From Azospirillum sp. TSH58 (GTDB taxonomy: Bacteria > Pseudomonadota > Alphaproteobacteria > Azospirillales > Azospirillaceae), in contig NZ_CP022369.1 of assembly GCF_003119115.1 (NCBI RefSeq), positions 310,001 to 374,000 of the forward strand: 64,000 nucleotides of DNA, in the 5' to 3' direction. The notes beneath the pieces are model-generated. The model saw nothing but the letters and a program-made list of their open reading frames with translations. It had not been told where the DNA came from and did no database searches. The translations under genes were made by a program, and so were the position numbers. Positions 34,778-42,306 of the stretch are shown here, piece after piece; position 1 is the first letter of the stretch; every line of letters starts with the position of its first letter.

Positions 34778-35909
34778 ACGCTTCCATGATGTCGGAGAAA
34801 TAGCCGGTCAGCGGGAAGGGCTTGCCCTTGGCGGCCAGCTCGTCCGGCGTCACGTCGGTGAACAGGCGGGCCCAGGTCTTCTGGTCCAGCTTGGCCTGGA
34901 CATGCTGGGCGTCGATGCCGGGATACCAGTTGAAGCGCTTCACGATGCCCTCGGCCTGCACCTCGGGGCTGGTCGCCATCTCGATGAACTTGCGGGCCGC
35001 CTCCGGGTTGGCGGCCTTGGCCGGCACCGCGTAGTACATTGGCTGGCCGGGCATGCCGGGGCCGATGAGCTGGAGCTTCAGGTTGGGGCCGAGCCGCCCG
35101 TCGGCCTGCCAGGTGTAGAACATGTCCACCCACACCGGCCCCATGGCGATCTCGCCGCGGTTCAGCATGTCGAGCGTGCCGGCGTTCCCGGGCGTCAGCG
35201 TGACGTTGCGGTTGAAGTCCTTCAGGCCCGACAGCGCCTTGTCGATGGCCGGCTTCAGGCCGGCGTCGTAGGCGCCCTGTTCCAGCCGGGCCGCGTCGTC
35301 CATGTTGGCCGAAACCCAGCCGGTGACGAAGCCGACGCCGGACATGCCGCCCTTGATGCCGTTGTAGCCGAAGGCCTTGGGGTTGGCCTTCACCCACTCC
35401 GCCAGCTCGGCGTAGGTCCTGGGCGGGGTCTTCAGCAGGTCGGGGTTGTAGGCCAGGGCGATCTGGCTGTGGAACATCGGCAGCACATAGCCGGCGACGT
35501 CGGCGCCCAGCGCGTTGCGCGCGGTGTCGCGGGTGGCGAGCTTCGCGCTCGCCGTCCGGTCGGCGTAGCGGCTCAGCAGCTTCTCGACGGCCATCTGGCC
35601 GGCCATCTTCTGGTGGAGGACGGCGACGTCGATGTCCCAGACGGCGGTGCTGGCCTTGTCCTGGGCGCTCAGCTTCTCGTAGATCTTCTGCGAGCCGGCG
35701 TCGCCGGGGCCGGTGCCCGCGGCGCGCACGGTGACGCCGGGATTCTCCTTCTCGAACTTCGGCCCGAGATAGTCGTTCACGTAGTCGACCATGTTCTGGT
35801 CGCCGGCGGTGACGACGTTCAGGACGGTGTCGGCCTTCAGGGGGGCGGCCATCAGGCCGGCGGCGAGCGCCAGACCGGCGGCGCCCGCGAACAGGGTGCT
35901 CAGCTTCAT
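34755..35909 (-). CDS. ABC importer periplasmic binding protein (family 1)
   Basis: Binding protein of 384 residues with a Sec signal peptide (residues 1-27, ending LKADT). The solute-binding family 1 fold shows in VLNVVTAGDQNMVDYVNDYLG and YVLPMFHSQIALAYNPDLL, with NPEAARKFIEMATSPEVQAE near the C-terminus. The sequence resembles spermidine/putrescine and 2-aminoethylphosphonate-type binding proteins. Second gene of the ABC operon, 40 bases after the ATPase. The neighbouring kinase and phospho-lyase suggest a hydroxylated amine or amino acid ligand. Confidence 0.9.
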   Translation of the reverse strand: MKLSTLFAGAAGLALAAGLMAAPLKADTVLNVVTAGDQNMVDYVNDYLGPKFEKENPGVTVRAAGTGPGDAGSQKIYEKLSAQDKASTAVWDIDVAVLHQKMAGQMAVEKLLSRYADRTASAKLATRDTARNALGADVAGYVLPMFHSQIALAYNPDLLKTPPRTYAELAEWVKANPKAFGYNGIKGGMSGVGFVTGWVSANMDDAARLEQGAYDAGLKPAIDKALSGLKDFNRNVTLTPGNAGTLDMLNRGEIAMGPVWVDMFYTWQADGRLGPNLKLQLIGPGMPGQPMYYAVPAKAANPEAARKFIEMATSPEVQAEGIVKRFNWYPGIDAQHVQAKLDQKTWARLFTDVTPDELAAKGKPFPLTGYFSDIMEAYERTVAN

Positions 35910-35949
35910 CGGATGGACCTCTTTCCCGGATTTGCAGAAGCCGTCGGCG

Positions 35950-37062
35950 TCAGGCCGCGTCCCGGAGCGGGTAGCAGTGCAGGGCCGAAGGCGGGATGAC
36001 GATGCCGACGGCGTCGCCGACCGCGCGGCGCTCCCCGTCGTCGACCAGGAACGCCGTGCCGCCGACCGCCACGCCGTAGCGCCAGCGGCCGCCGGGGTAG
36101 GCGGTCTGGGTGATGCGCCCGCGCAGGACCAGCGCGCCCTCGGGCGTCTCGCCGGACCCGGCCAGCCGGGCCGCCTCGCTGCGGAAATGCGCGGTGATGG
36201 GGCCGCCGGGGCCGGTGGCGGTTTCGGCGGCGAGATGCAGGCCGCCGTCGCCGACCTCCTGCCCGACCGGCAGGCGGGCGGCCTCGTGGTCCGCGCCGGC
36301 GGCGATGGACAGCGTGCCGCCGTCCCGTTGCGCCCGCAGGGCCACGACGTTGTCGGCCCCCATGAAGCTGGCGACGAAGGGGCTGGCGGGGCGGTGGTAG
36401 ACCTCTTCCGGCGAGCCGGCCTGGGCGATGGAGCCCGCGTTCATGATGACGATCCGGTCGGCCATCACCATGGCCTCCTCCCGGTCGTGGGTGACGTGCA
36501 GGGCGGTGATGCCCAGCCGCTGCTGGAGCGCGCGGATCTCGTGCCGCAGTTCCAGCCGGATGCGGGCGTCGAGGTTGGACAGCGGCTCGTCGAGAAGCAG
36601 GATGTCCGGGCTGATCGCCAGCGCGCGGCCCAGCGCCACGCGCTGGCGCTGCCCGCCGGAGAGCTGGGTGACGTTGCGCCCGGCCAGCCCGTCGAGCTTG
36701 AGGAGGCGCAGCATCTCCGCCACCCGTTCCTCGATCCGCGGGCGCGGCGTGCGGCGGAGCTTGAGGCCGTAGCCGATGTTCTGCGCCGCCGTCATGTGCG
36801 GCCACAGCGCGTAGGACTGGAACACCATGGCGGTGTCCCGCCGTTCCGGCGGGGTGGCGGTCACGTCGCGCCCGGCGATGGCGATCCGCCCGCCGCTCAC
36901 CGGCACAAATCCCGACACCGCGCGCAGCAGGGTCGTCTTGCCGCAGCCGGAGGAGCCGAGCAGGGCCACGAACTCGCCACGGGCGACCTGCAGACTGACC
37001 CCGTTCAGCACCTGGGTGCCGCCATAGGCGACGGTCAAAGTCTCGATGGTCAGATCGGCCAT
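35950..37062 (-). CDS. ABC importer ATPase (PotA type)
   Basis: ATPase of 370 residues. The N-terminal 235 residues are the nucleotide-binding domain: Walker A GSSGCGKTT, Q-loop VFQSYALWPHMTA, signature LSGGQRQRVALGRAL, Walker B ILLLDEPLSNLDARIR and switch His LHVTHDREEAMVMADRI. About 130 C-terminal residues form a TOBE-like regulatory domain. First gene of the importer operon. An 11-bp inverted repeat at 37088-37113 lies 26 bases upstream of its ATG. Confidence 0.94.
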   Translation of the reverse strand: MADLTIETLTVAYGGTQVLNGVSLQVARGEFVALLGSSGCGKTTLLRAVSGFVPVSGGRIAIAGRDVTATPPERRDTAMVFQSYALWPHMTAAQNIGYGLKLRRTPRPRIEERVAEMLRLLKLDGLAGRNVTQLSGGQRQRVALGRALAISPDILLLDEPLSNLDARIRLELRHEIRALQQRLGITALHVTHDREEAMVMADRIVIMNAGSIAQAGSPEEVYHRPASPFVASFMGADNVVALRAQRDGGTLSIAAGADHEAARLPVGQEVGDGGLHLAAETATGPGGPITAHFRSEAARLAGSGETPEGALVLRGRITQTAYPGGRWRYGVAVGGTAFLVDDGERRAVGDAVGIVIPPSALHCYPLRDAA

Positions 37063-37087
37063 GTCACCGGTTTTCCCTCATCCCCGC

Positions 37088-37113
37088 CGGCTTTGCATGC
37101 GTATGCAAAGCCG
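37088..37113. promoter_or_regulatory. 11-bp inverted repeat before the importer operon
   Basis: CGGCTTTGCAT-N4-ATGCAAAGCCG is a perfect inverted repeat, 26 bases upstream of the ATPase start. It could be an operator (LacI- or GntR-like) or a 5' hairpin. It does not match the TATGATGCATCATA operator used for the kinase unit. Confidence 0.5.
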
Positions 37114-37175
37114 CAACGCCACCCGTGTAGGCGCGTTGCGTGAAGCGGGAATGATGGAGTCGTGACAGTTTGATA

Positions 37176-37210
37176 AAAGCCGCCGCCTCGGTGACAGCGG
37201 CGGCGGCTTT
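37176..37210 (-). terminator. Rho-independent terminator of the pentapeptide-protein gene
   Basis: A 12-bp perfect stem (AAAGCCGCCGCC ... GGCGGCGGCTTT) immediately after the pentapeptide-gene stop, followed on the minus strand by TTTTAT. The stem is GC-rich with a T tract, a classic intrinsic terminator. Confidence 0.8.
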
Positions 37211-37213
37211 CGG

Positions 37214-37834
37214 TCACCAGTCGGTGGGGCAGGACCGGCAGTCGGTCATCAGCGCGTCCTGGAAGATGGCAAAGCGGATCTTCGCGCCTTCCAGGTTGGC
37301 CTGCGACAGGTTGGTCAGGGACAGCTTGGCCTCCTGGAGGTTGGCGCCCTCCAGGTTGGCGCCGGTGAGGTCGGCCTTGTCGGCGCGCAGCGCCTCCAGA
37401 TTGGCGGCGGTCAGGTCGGCCTGCCGCAGGTCGGCGCCGTTGGCGCGGGCGAATTCCAGGTTGGCGCCGCGCAGGCGGGCGCCGGACAGGCGCGTGCCCT
37501 GGAGGAAGGCGGTGCGCAGATCGGCGCCGTCGAGGATCGCCCCGCTGAGGTCGGCCCCGCGCAGGTCGGCGTGGCGCAGGTCGGCCCGCATCAGGTTGGC
37601 GCCGCGCAGGTCGGCGCCGGCCAGCGACAGGCCGCGCAGGTTGCGGTGGCGCAGATCGATGCCGGGGCAGACGGCCTTGGCCGTCAGGACGCAGCCGGCG
37701 ACCTCGGTGACGCGCTCCTCCTCGCCGCCGCCGAGGCTGGCGGTCTCCACCTCCGCCGCCAGCGGGGCGGTGAGCGGGCCGGACAGGGACAGCAGGGCGC
37801 ACAGGGCGAAGGCGGGCCGGAAGAGGCGGTTCAT
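37214..37834 (-). CDS. Exported pentapeptide-repeat protein
   Basis: Protein of 206 residues with a signal peptide (residues 1-27, ending PLAAE). About 28 tandem A(D/N)LxG-type pentapeptides run from about residue 60 to 190 (for example RGADLSGAILDGADLR, TGANLEGANLQEAKL). They would form a right-handed quadrilateral beta-helix. Two cysteine pairs flank it: C48 and C56 before, and CRSC at the C-terminus. A disulfide-capped, periplasmic or surface helix is expected. Some cytoplasmic pentapeptide proteins mimic DNA and protect gyrase; the export signal argues against that here. It lies downstream of the PQQ alcohol dehydrogenase on the same strand, but a strong hairpin between them suggests separate transcription. 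Confidence 0.88.
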   Translation of the reverse strand: MNRLFRPAFALCALLSLSGPLTAPLAAEVETASLGGGEEERVTEVAGCVLTAKAVCPGIDLRHRNLRGLSLAGADLRGANLMRADLRHADLRGADLSGAILDGADLRTAFLQGTRLSGARLRGANLEFARANGADLRQADLTAANLEALRADKADLTGANLEGANLQEAKLSLTNLSQANLEGAKIRFAIFQDALMTDCRSCPTDW

Positions 37835-37882
37835 GAGGGAGAACTCCCATCGCTGCAAGGCTGGAAGGCTTGAGCACGCGGG

Positions 37883-37926
37883 CCGGGGCGGGGAATGGGC
37901 CGGTCGAGCCCGCTTCCCCGCCCCGG
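37883..37926 (-). terminator. Hairpin downstream of the PQQ dehydrogenase
   Basis: A 13-bp perfect inverted repeat (CCGGGGCGGGGAA and TTCCCCGCCCCGG, 18-base loop) lies 35 bases past the dehydrogenase stop. It probably ends that transcript; the T tract is weak. Confidence 0.55.
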
Positions 37927-37928
37927 CG

Positions 37929-37970
37929 GGCGGTCACTTGGTGGCGGTCACTGGGCGGCGGTCACTTGGC
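37929..37970. repeat. 14-bp tandem repeat across the PQQ dehydrogenase stop codon
   Basis: Three copies of GGCGGTCACTTGGY-like 14-mers. On the coding (minus) strand each copy holds a TGA; the 14-base period places these in three different frames. The authentic stop (37962-37964) is the first TGA met by the ribosome. Confidence 0.9.
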
Positions 37971-39860
37971 GCTGGAGACCTTCACGTCGGCCAGCTTGAA
38001 CACCCAGAAGGAGCCGCCCTGGGTCACGCGGGTGGTCAGGTCGGCGAGATCGCCGCCCCACAGCGGCACGGCGCCGCCGTAGCCGGTGGTGATGCCGACA
38101 TACTGCACCCCGTCCAGCTCCCAGGTGACCGGGGAGGAGATGATGCCGGAGCCGGTCTGGAACTTCCAAAGCTCCGCCCCCGACTTGGCGTCGAACGCCT
38201 TGACGTAGCCGTCGCCGGTCCCGGTGAAGACCAGCCCGCCCGCGGTCGCCAGCGTGCCGGACCACAGCGGCAGCTCCTCCTTGTGCTCCCAGGCGATCTT
38301 GCCGGTCGTCGGGTCGATGGCGCGCAGGACGCCGACATGGTCCTCGAACATCTTGTGGATGCGGAAGCCCATGCCGAGATAGGCGGAGCCGGGGTTGTAT
38401 CCGACATGCTCCGTCCAGTAGTCCTCCTTCCAATGGTTGGCGGCGATGTAGAACAGGCCGGTGTCCTCGCTGTAGGACATCGGGTTCCAGTTCTTGCCGC
38501 CGAGGAAGGGCGGGGAGACCTCGACCGACTTGCCGCGCTTCTCGCCCTCGGCGGGCGGCGGCGGGCGCTGGCCCTCGACCTCGATGGGGCGGCCGGTCTT
38601 CAGGTCGATGCCCTTGGCCCAGGTGATGCCGTCGACGAAGGGGAAGGCCGCCAGAACGCTGTTCGGCTTGTTCGCCTCGCCGCCCGCCGTCGCCAGCTTC
38701 GTCCGGTCGGTGACGTAGAAGAAGCCGTTGCGGTCGGCGTGGGCGGTCGCCTTCACCGTCTTGCCCGACGCGTCCTTGTAGTCGAACAGCACCAGCTCGT
38801 TGTTGCCGGAGAAGTCCCAGGTGTCGTTGGGGGTGTGCTGGTAGAAGCCCTTCAGCTCGCCCGTGGTCGGGTCGACGTAGGCCTGGCCGGAGGTGTAGAG
38901 GCTGTCGCCGGGCCAGCGCGCCCAGCCGTTCCACGGCGCCGGGTTGCCGGTGCCGATGACGATGGTGTTGCTCTCCACGTCGAAGGTGGCGCTCTGCCAG
39001 GGCGCGCCGCCGCCGTGGTTCCAGGCCTCGACGAGCTGGCCGTCCTTGTCGCGCGGCCAGGACGGCGCCTTGGCGTTGCCGGTCGGGGTGCTGTCCTTGC
39101 CGTCGAGCCGGCCCATGTGGCCCTCGACCAGCGGGCGCATCCAGATCTCCTCGCCGGTGTCGGGATCGCGGGCGAACAGGCGCCCGACCACGCCGAACTC
39201 GTCGCCCGACGAGCCGTGGATCAGCAGCATGCGCCCGGTCTTCTGGTCCTTCACGACGGTGGGCGCGCCGGTCATGGTGTAGCCGACCTTGTGGTCGGCG
39301 AACTTCTTGCGCCAGACGACCTTGCCGGTGTCCTTGTTCAGCGCGACGAGGGAGGCGTCGAGCGTGCCGAAGAACACCTTGTCGCCGTAGATCGCCGCGC
39401 CGCGGTTGACCACGTCGCAGCAGGGGCGGATGTCGTCGGGCAGGCGGTGGGCGTAGGTCCACAGCCGCTTGCCGGTGCGCGCGTCCAGCGCGAACATCCG
39501 CGAGTAGGAGGCGGTGACGTAGATCACCCCGTCATGCACCAGCGCCTGCGTCTCCTGCCCGCGCTGCTTCTCGTCGCCGAAGGAGAAGGACCAGGCGGGG
39601 ACCAGCCGCGACACGCTGTTGGTGTCGATCTGCTTCAGCGGGCTGAAGCGCTTGCCCTCCACCCCCATGCCGTACATCAGCACGTCGCCGGCCGACTTGG
39701 CGTCGTTGGCGATGTCGTCCCAGGTGACATTGGCGGCCTGGGCGCCTTCCCAGGCCGCCGGAGCGGTGGAGGCCAGGAATCCGGCAACCGCCGCCATGAG
39801 AATTCGGCGCCGAACTCGTTCGGCTTTGGTTCCCGACTTGGTGTGCAAGGATGAAGTCAT
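37962..39860 (-). CDS. PQQ-dependent alcohol dehydrogenase (ExaA/PedE-like, Ca type)
   Basis: Periplasmic quinoprotein of 632 residues with a signal peptide (cleavage near GAQAANVT, about residue 43). It is an eight-bladed propeller with repeated DARTGKRLW, NKDTGKVVW and DAKSGAELW docking motifs. The adjacent Cys pair C147-C148 (RPCCDVV) forms the vicinal disulfide over PQQ. N306 (GTGNPAPWN) and D349 (TWDFSG) are metal and catalytic residues. The residue two after D349 is Ser, as in Ca-dependent ExaA/PedE, whereas lanthanide enzymes (XoxF, PedH) have Asp there. Ethanol or other primary alcohols are likely substrates. No cytochrome c or PQQ-synthesis gene is nearby. The ATG at 39860 is the first codon giving a good signal peptide; the frame is open further upstream. 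Confidence 0.93.
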   Translation of the reverse strand: MTSSLHTKSGTKAERVRRRILMAAVAGFLASTAPAAWEGAQAANVTWDDIANDAKSAGDVLMYGMGVEGKRFSPLKQIDTNSVSRLVPAWSFSFGDEKQRGQETQALVHDGVIYVTASYSRMFALDARTGKRLWTYAHRLPDDIRPCCDVVNRGAAIYGDKVFFGTLDASLVALNKDTGKVVWRKKFADHKVGYTMTGAPTVVKDQKTGRMLLIHGSSGDEFGVVGRLFARDPDTGEEIWMRPLVEGHMGRLDGKDSTPTGNAKAPSWPRDKDGQLVEAWNHGGGAPWQSATFDVESNTIVIGTGNPAPWNGWARWPGDSLYTSGQAYVDPTTGELKGFYQHTPNDTWDFSGNNELVLFDYKDASGKTVKATAHADRNGFFYVTDRTKLATAGGEANKPNSVLAAFPFVDGITWAKGIDLKTGRPIEVEGQRPPPPAEGEKRGKSVEVSPPFLGGKNWNPMSYSEDTGLFYIAANHWKEDYWTEHVGYNPGSAYLGMGFRIHKMFEDHVGVLRAIDPTTGKIAWEHKEELPLWSGTLATAGGLVFTGTGDGYVKAFDAKSGAELWKFQTGSGIISSPVTWELDGVQYVGITTGYGGAVPLWGGDLADLTTRVTQGGSFWVFKLADVKVSSAK

Positions 39861-40173
39861 GCGTTTCCCCCGTGAAAGTCCGTTTTTGCCGGGGCGGATC
39901 GTCCGCCCGATCCGCCCCGGTTCCGGCACCACTGCTTGCGCCTTGCATGTTCGTCTTGGCGGTTCTCCGGTTCCATTGGACGATACGGGGACGAAACTCT
40001 GGCAACACGGCCGGGAAAGCTTCCTGGAGAGGGCAGGAAAAAATCCCGACGCTGCGGCAAAAGGCCCGCCCGGCCGCCTGTCCTTGGTCGAAGGATGCAT
40101 GGCGGGGCAACCGGGTGTTTCGCTAACATTCCGTCGTTGGTCCTATGGGCCCTGTCGGAAGGATCGGACGGCG
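39861..40173. promoter_or_regulatory. Divergent region between PQQ dehydrogenase and sensor kinase
   Basis: 313 bases with no convincing gene. Open frames crossing it have no ribosome-binding site or homology I recognise. It should hold the promoters of the dehydrogenase (-) and the kinase (+) and, by analogy with ExaA/ExaE systems, a binding site for the adjacent regulator. I found no clear palindrome or sigma-54 site. Confidence 0.45.
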
Positions 40174-41550
40174 GTGTCGTTGCGGGTGCGCATGCTGGCC
40201 CTGATCGGGCTGTTCCTGGCGCTGCTGGCGGGGGCCGGCGCTGCGGTGATGATCGCCAACGCGCGCGACGCCGTCCGCGCGGAGATGGCGTCCGCCCTCG
40301 ATCTCGGCATCGCCGTCGGGCGGGCGGAGGCCGGGCGGGATGCCGCGCCGGACGCCGCCGCGTCGCTCGACCGGCTGGGGCTGCGCCACCTGCGCTTCAT
40401 CGCGGGCGCCGCGTCCGCCGAGCCGTTCGGGGACCACGACGCCGGTCACGCCTCCGCGCCCGGCTGGTTCGCGGCGCTGATCGGCGTGGCGCCGCAGGCC
40501 CAGGCGCTGACCGGCCCCGATGGGCGCGTCCTCCTGACGGTGGTCGCCGAACCGGAGGACGAGGTGGCCGAGGTCTGGGAGGACATGCGGGACCTTGCCC
40601 TGGCGATGCTGGTGGCGGGGCTGCTGTTGCTGGGAGCGGCCTGGGTGGCGGTGGGCCGGGCGCTTGCCCCCCTTGGCCGCATCGAGGCGGCGGTGCAGCG
40701 CCTGCGCGAAGGGGTGTACGGGCCCGGACCGCGGGACGGCCTTGCCGGAGGCGGCGTGCCGGAACTGGCCCGGCTGGGCACCGGCATCACCGCCCTGGCC
40801 GAGGAGCTGGCCGCGGCGGGACGGGAGAACCGCCGGCTCGGTCAGAGGCTGATCGAGGCGCAGGACCGCGAGCGGCGGGACATCGCCCGCGAAATCCACG
40901 ACGAGCTGGGGGCGGCGCTGTTCGCCATCAAGGTGGACGCCGGGCGCATCCTGCGCCTGAGCGAGGAGCCGAAGCCGGAGGCTTTCATCAGCGAGCGGGT
41001 GGAGATCGCCGGGCGGGCCCGCGCCGTGCTGTCGATGGCCGCGGACGTGCACCGGTTGAGCCGGCGCATCCTGGTCCGCCTGCGCCCGGCCCTGCTCGAC
41101 CAGTTGCCGCTGGGCGAGGCGCTGTCCGGGCTGATCGACGAATGGGCGCGGCGGGAGCCGGAGGTGTGCTGGTCGCTGGACATCGCCGAGGACGGGGCGC
41201 CGGACGGCATCGACGGGCTGGACGAAGTGCTGAGCCTGACGGTCTTCCGGCTGGCGCAGGAATCGCTGGTCAACGCCCTCCGCCACGCCCGGCCGACCCG
41301 CGTGTCGGTGTCCGTGCGGCGCCGGACCGACCGGGTCGAGGTCATGGTGGTCGACGACGGGCCGGGGTTCGCGGAGGGGCCGGTCTTGGCAAGCGACGAG
41401 GCGGAGCGTGGCGGATTGGGCATCTCCGGGATGGCGGAGCGGGTGAGGGCGCTGGGCGGCACGCTGTCCATCGGAGCGGACGGTGGGCAGGGCACCCGCG
41501 TGGCCGCCAGCCTTCCCTGTGTCCCGGCCGGGCTGGAGCGCGTGGCATGA
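40174..41550 (+). CDS. NarL-type sensor histidine kinase (HisKA_3) divergent from the PQQ dehydrogenase
   Basis: Sensor of about 458 residues. TM1 is near residues 8-27, a short periplasmic segment at about 28-145 and TM2 near 147-165. HAMP follows, then the dimerisation motif RERRDIAREIHDELGAALF, where His is the phosphoacceptor, and a HATPase domain with ESLVNALRHA and VVDDGPGF/GLGISGMAERV. The frame is open upstream with ATG at 40099, but GTG at 40174 has GGAAGGA upstream and begins next to TM1. Its stop overlaps the regulator's ATG. ExaD/ErcS-type kinases that control quinoprotein ethanol oxidation are the natural comparison; that this kinase controls the divergent dehydrogenase is inference. 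Confidence 0.86.
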   Translation: MSLRVRMLALIGLFLALLAGAGAAVMIANARDAVRAEMASALDLGIAVGRAEAGRDAAPDAAASLDRLGLRHLRFIAGAASAEPFGDHDAGHASAPGWFAALIGVAPQAQALTGPDGRVLLTVVAEPEDEVAEVWEDMRDLALAMLVAGLLLLGAAWVAVGRALAPLGRIEAAVQRLREGVYGPGPRDGLAGGGVPELARLGTGITALAEELAAAGRENRRLGQRLIEAQDRERRDIAREIHDELGAALFAIKVDAGRILRLSEEPKPEAFISERVEIAGRARAVLSMAADVHRLSRRILVRLRPALLDQLPLGEALSGLIDEWARREPEVCWSLDIAEDGAPDGIDGLDEVLSLTVFRLAQESLVNALRHARPTRVSVSVRRRTDRVEVMVVDDGPGFAEGPVLASDEAERGGLGISGMAERVRALGGTLSIGADGGQGTRVAASLPCVPAGLERVA

Positions 41551-42194
41551 CCCCGACCATCCTCCTGGTGGACGATCATCCGGTGGTGCGCGCCGGTTGC
41601 CAGAGCCTGCTCGCCGAAGCCAGGCTCGGCCGCGTGGTCGAGGCCGCCGACGTGGCGGCGGCGCTGGCGCTGTGGCGTTCGGAAAGCCCGGATGTGGTCA
41701 TCCTCGACCTCAACCTGCCGGGGGGCGCCGGGGGGAGGGATGGCGGCGGAATGGAGGTGCTGCGGGTGCTGCGGGCGGAGAACCCGGCGGTGCCGGTGCT
41801 GATCTTCAGCATGCACGAGGACCCCGCCATCGCCGCGCGGGCGCTGAAGGCCGGCGCCAAGGGCTACGTCACCAAGAACGACGCGCCAGAGACGCTGGTG
41901 ACGGCGGTGCGTTGCGTTCTGGCGGGCCGGGTGCATCTCGACCACGCGCTGGCGCGCGAACTGGCGCTGATGGCGCTGACCCCGACCGACGACCCGCTGG
42001 CGGTGCTGACCCAGCGCGAGCGGGAAATCCTGGCGCTGGTGGGCCGCGGCCTGACCGCGGCGGCCATCGCCGAGGCGCTGGGCATCAGCCAGAAGACCGT
42101 CGCCAACGCCTGCACCCAGATCAAGGACAAGCTGGGCGCCGACAGCACGCGCGCCCTGATCCGCATCGCCATCGACCACGGGCTGGCGGCCTGA
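41547..42194 (+). CDS. NarL/FixJ-family response regulator (ExaE/AgmR-like)
   Basis: Regulator of 215 residues. The receiver has D9-D10 and phosphoacceptor D54 (VVILDLNLPGG), the Thr/Ser-equivalent (LIFSMHEDP) and Lys (GYVTKNDAPE). A Gly-rich loop GGAGGRDGGGM follows D54; it is longer than usual in this family. The C-terminal LuxR-type HTH is LTQREREILALVGRGLTAAAIAEALGISQKTVANACTQI. The four-base overlap with the kinase shows coupling. It is probably the activator of the divergent PQQ alcohol dehydrogenase, as AgmR/ExaE are in Pseudomonas. Confidence 0.92.
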   Translation: MTPTILLVDDHPVVRAGCQSLLAEARLGRVVEAADVAAALALWRSESPDVVILDLNLPGGAGGRDGGGMEVLRVLRAENPAVPVLIFSMHEDPAIAARALKAGAKGYVTKNDAPETLVTAVRCVLAGRVHLDHALARELALMALTPTDDPLAVLTQREREILALVGRGLTAAAIAEALGISQKTVANACTQIKDKLGADSTRALIRIAIDHGLAA

Positions 42195-42250
42195 CGGCGC
42201 GGGAGCGGACCCCGTCCTGACGGCCGCCGCCGCGGTCGGGCTCCCTCCAT

Positions 42251-42306
42251 CCGCGGATCAGGCCCCGCGGATCAGGCCCTACGGATCAGGCCCTACGGAT
42301 CAGGCT
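42251..42306. repeat. 14-bp tandem repeat (four copies) across the chemoreceptor stop codon
   Basis: Copies CCGCGGATCAGGCC twice, then CTACGGATCAGGCC and CTACGGATCAGGCT. The chemoreceptor stop (42300-42302) is in the last copy. Read from the minus strand, each copy carries a TGA, and the 14-base period spreads these over all three frames. Confidence 0.95.

Noticed and set aside
37962..39860. Lanthanide-dependent (XoxF/PedH-type) dehydrogenase
   Set aside because: The position two after the catalytic Asp is Ser (WDFSG), not the Asp diagnostic of lanthanide enzymes.
39921..39941. Sigma-54-like GGCAC...TTGC upstream of the sensor kinase
   Set aside because: The GG to GC spacing is 11 rather than the required 10 bases.
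42251..42306. CRISPR-like array
   Set aside because: Units are 14 bp and directly adjacent, with no spacers and no cas genes.
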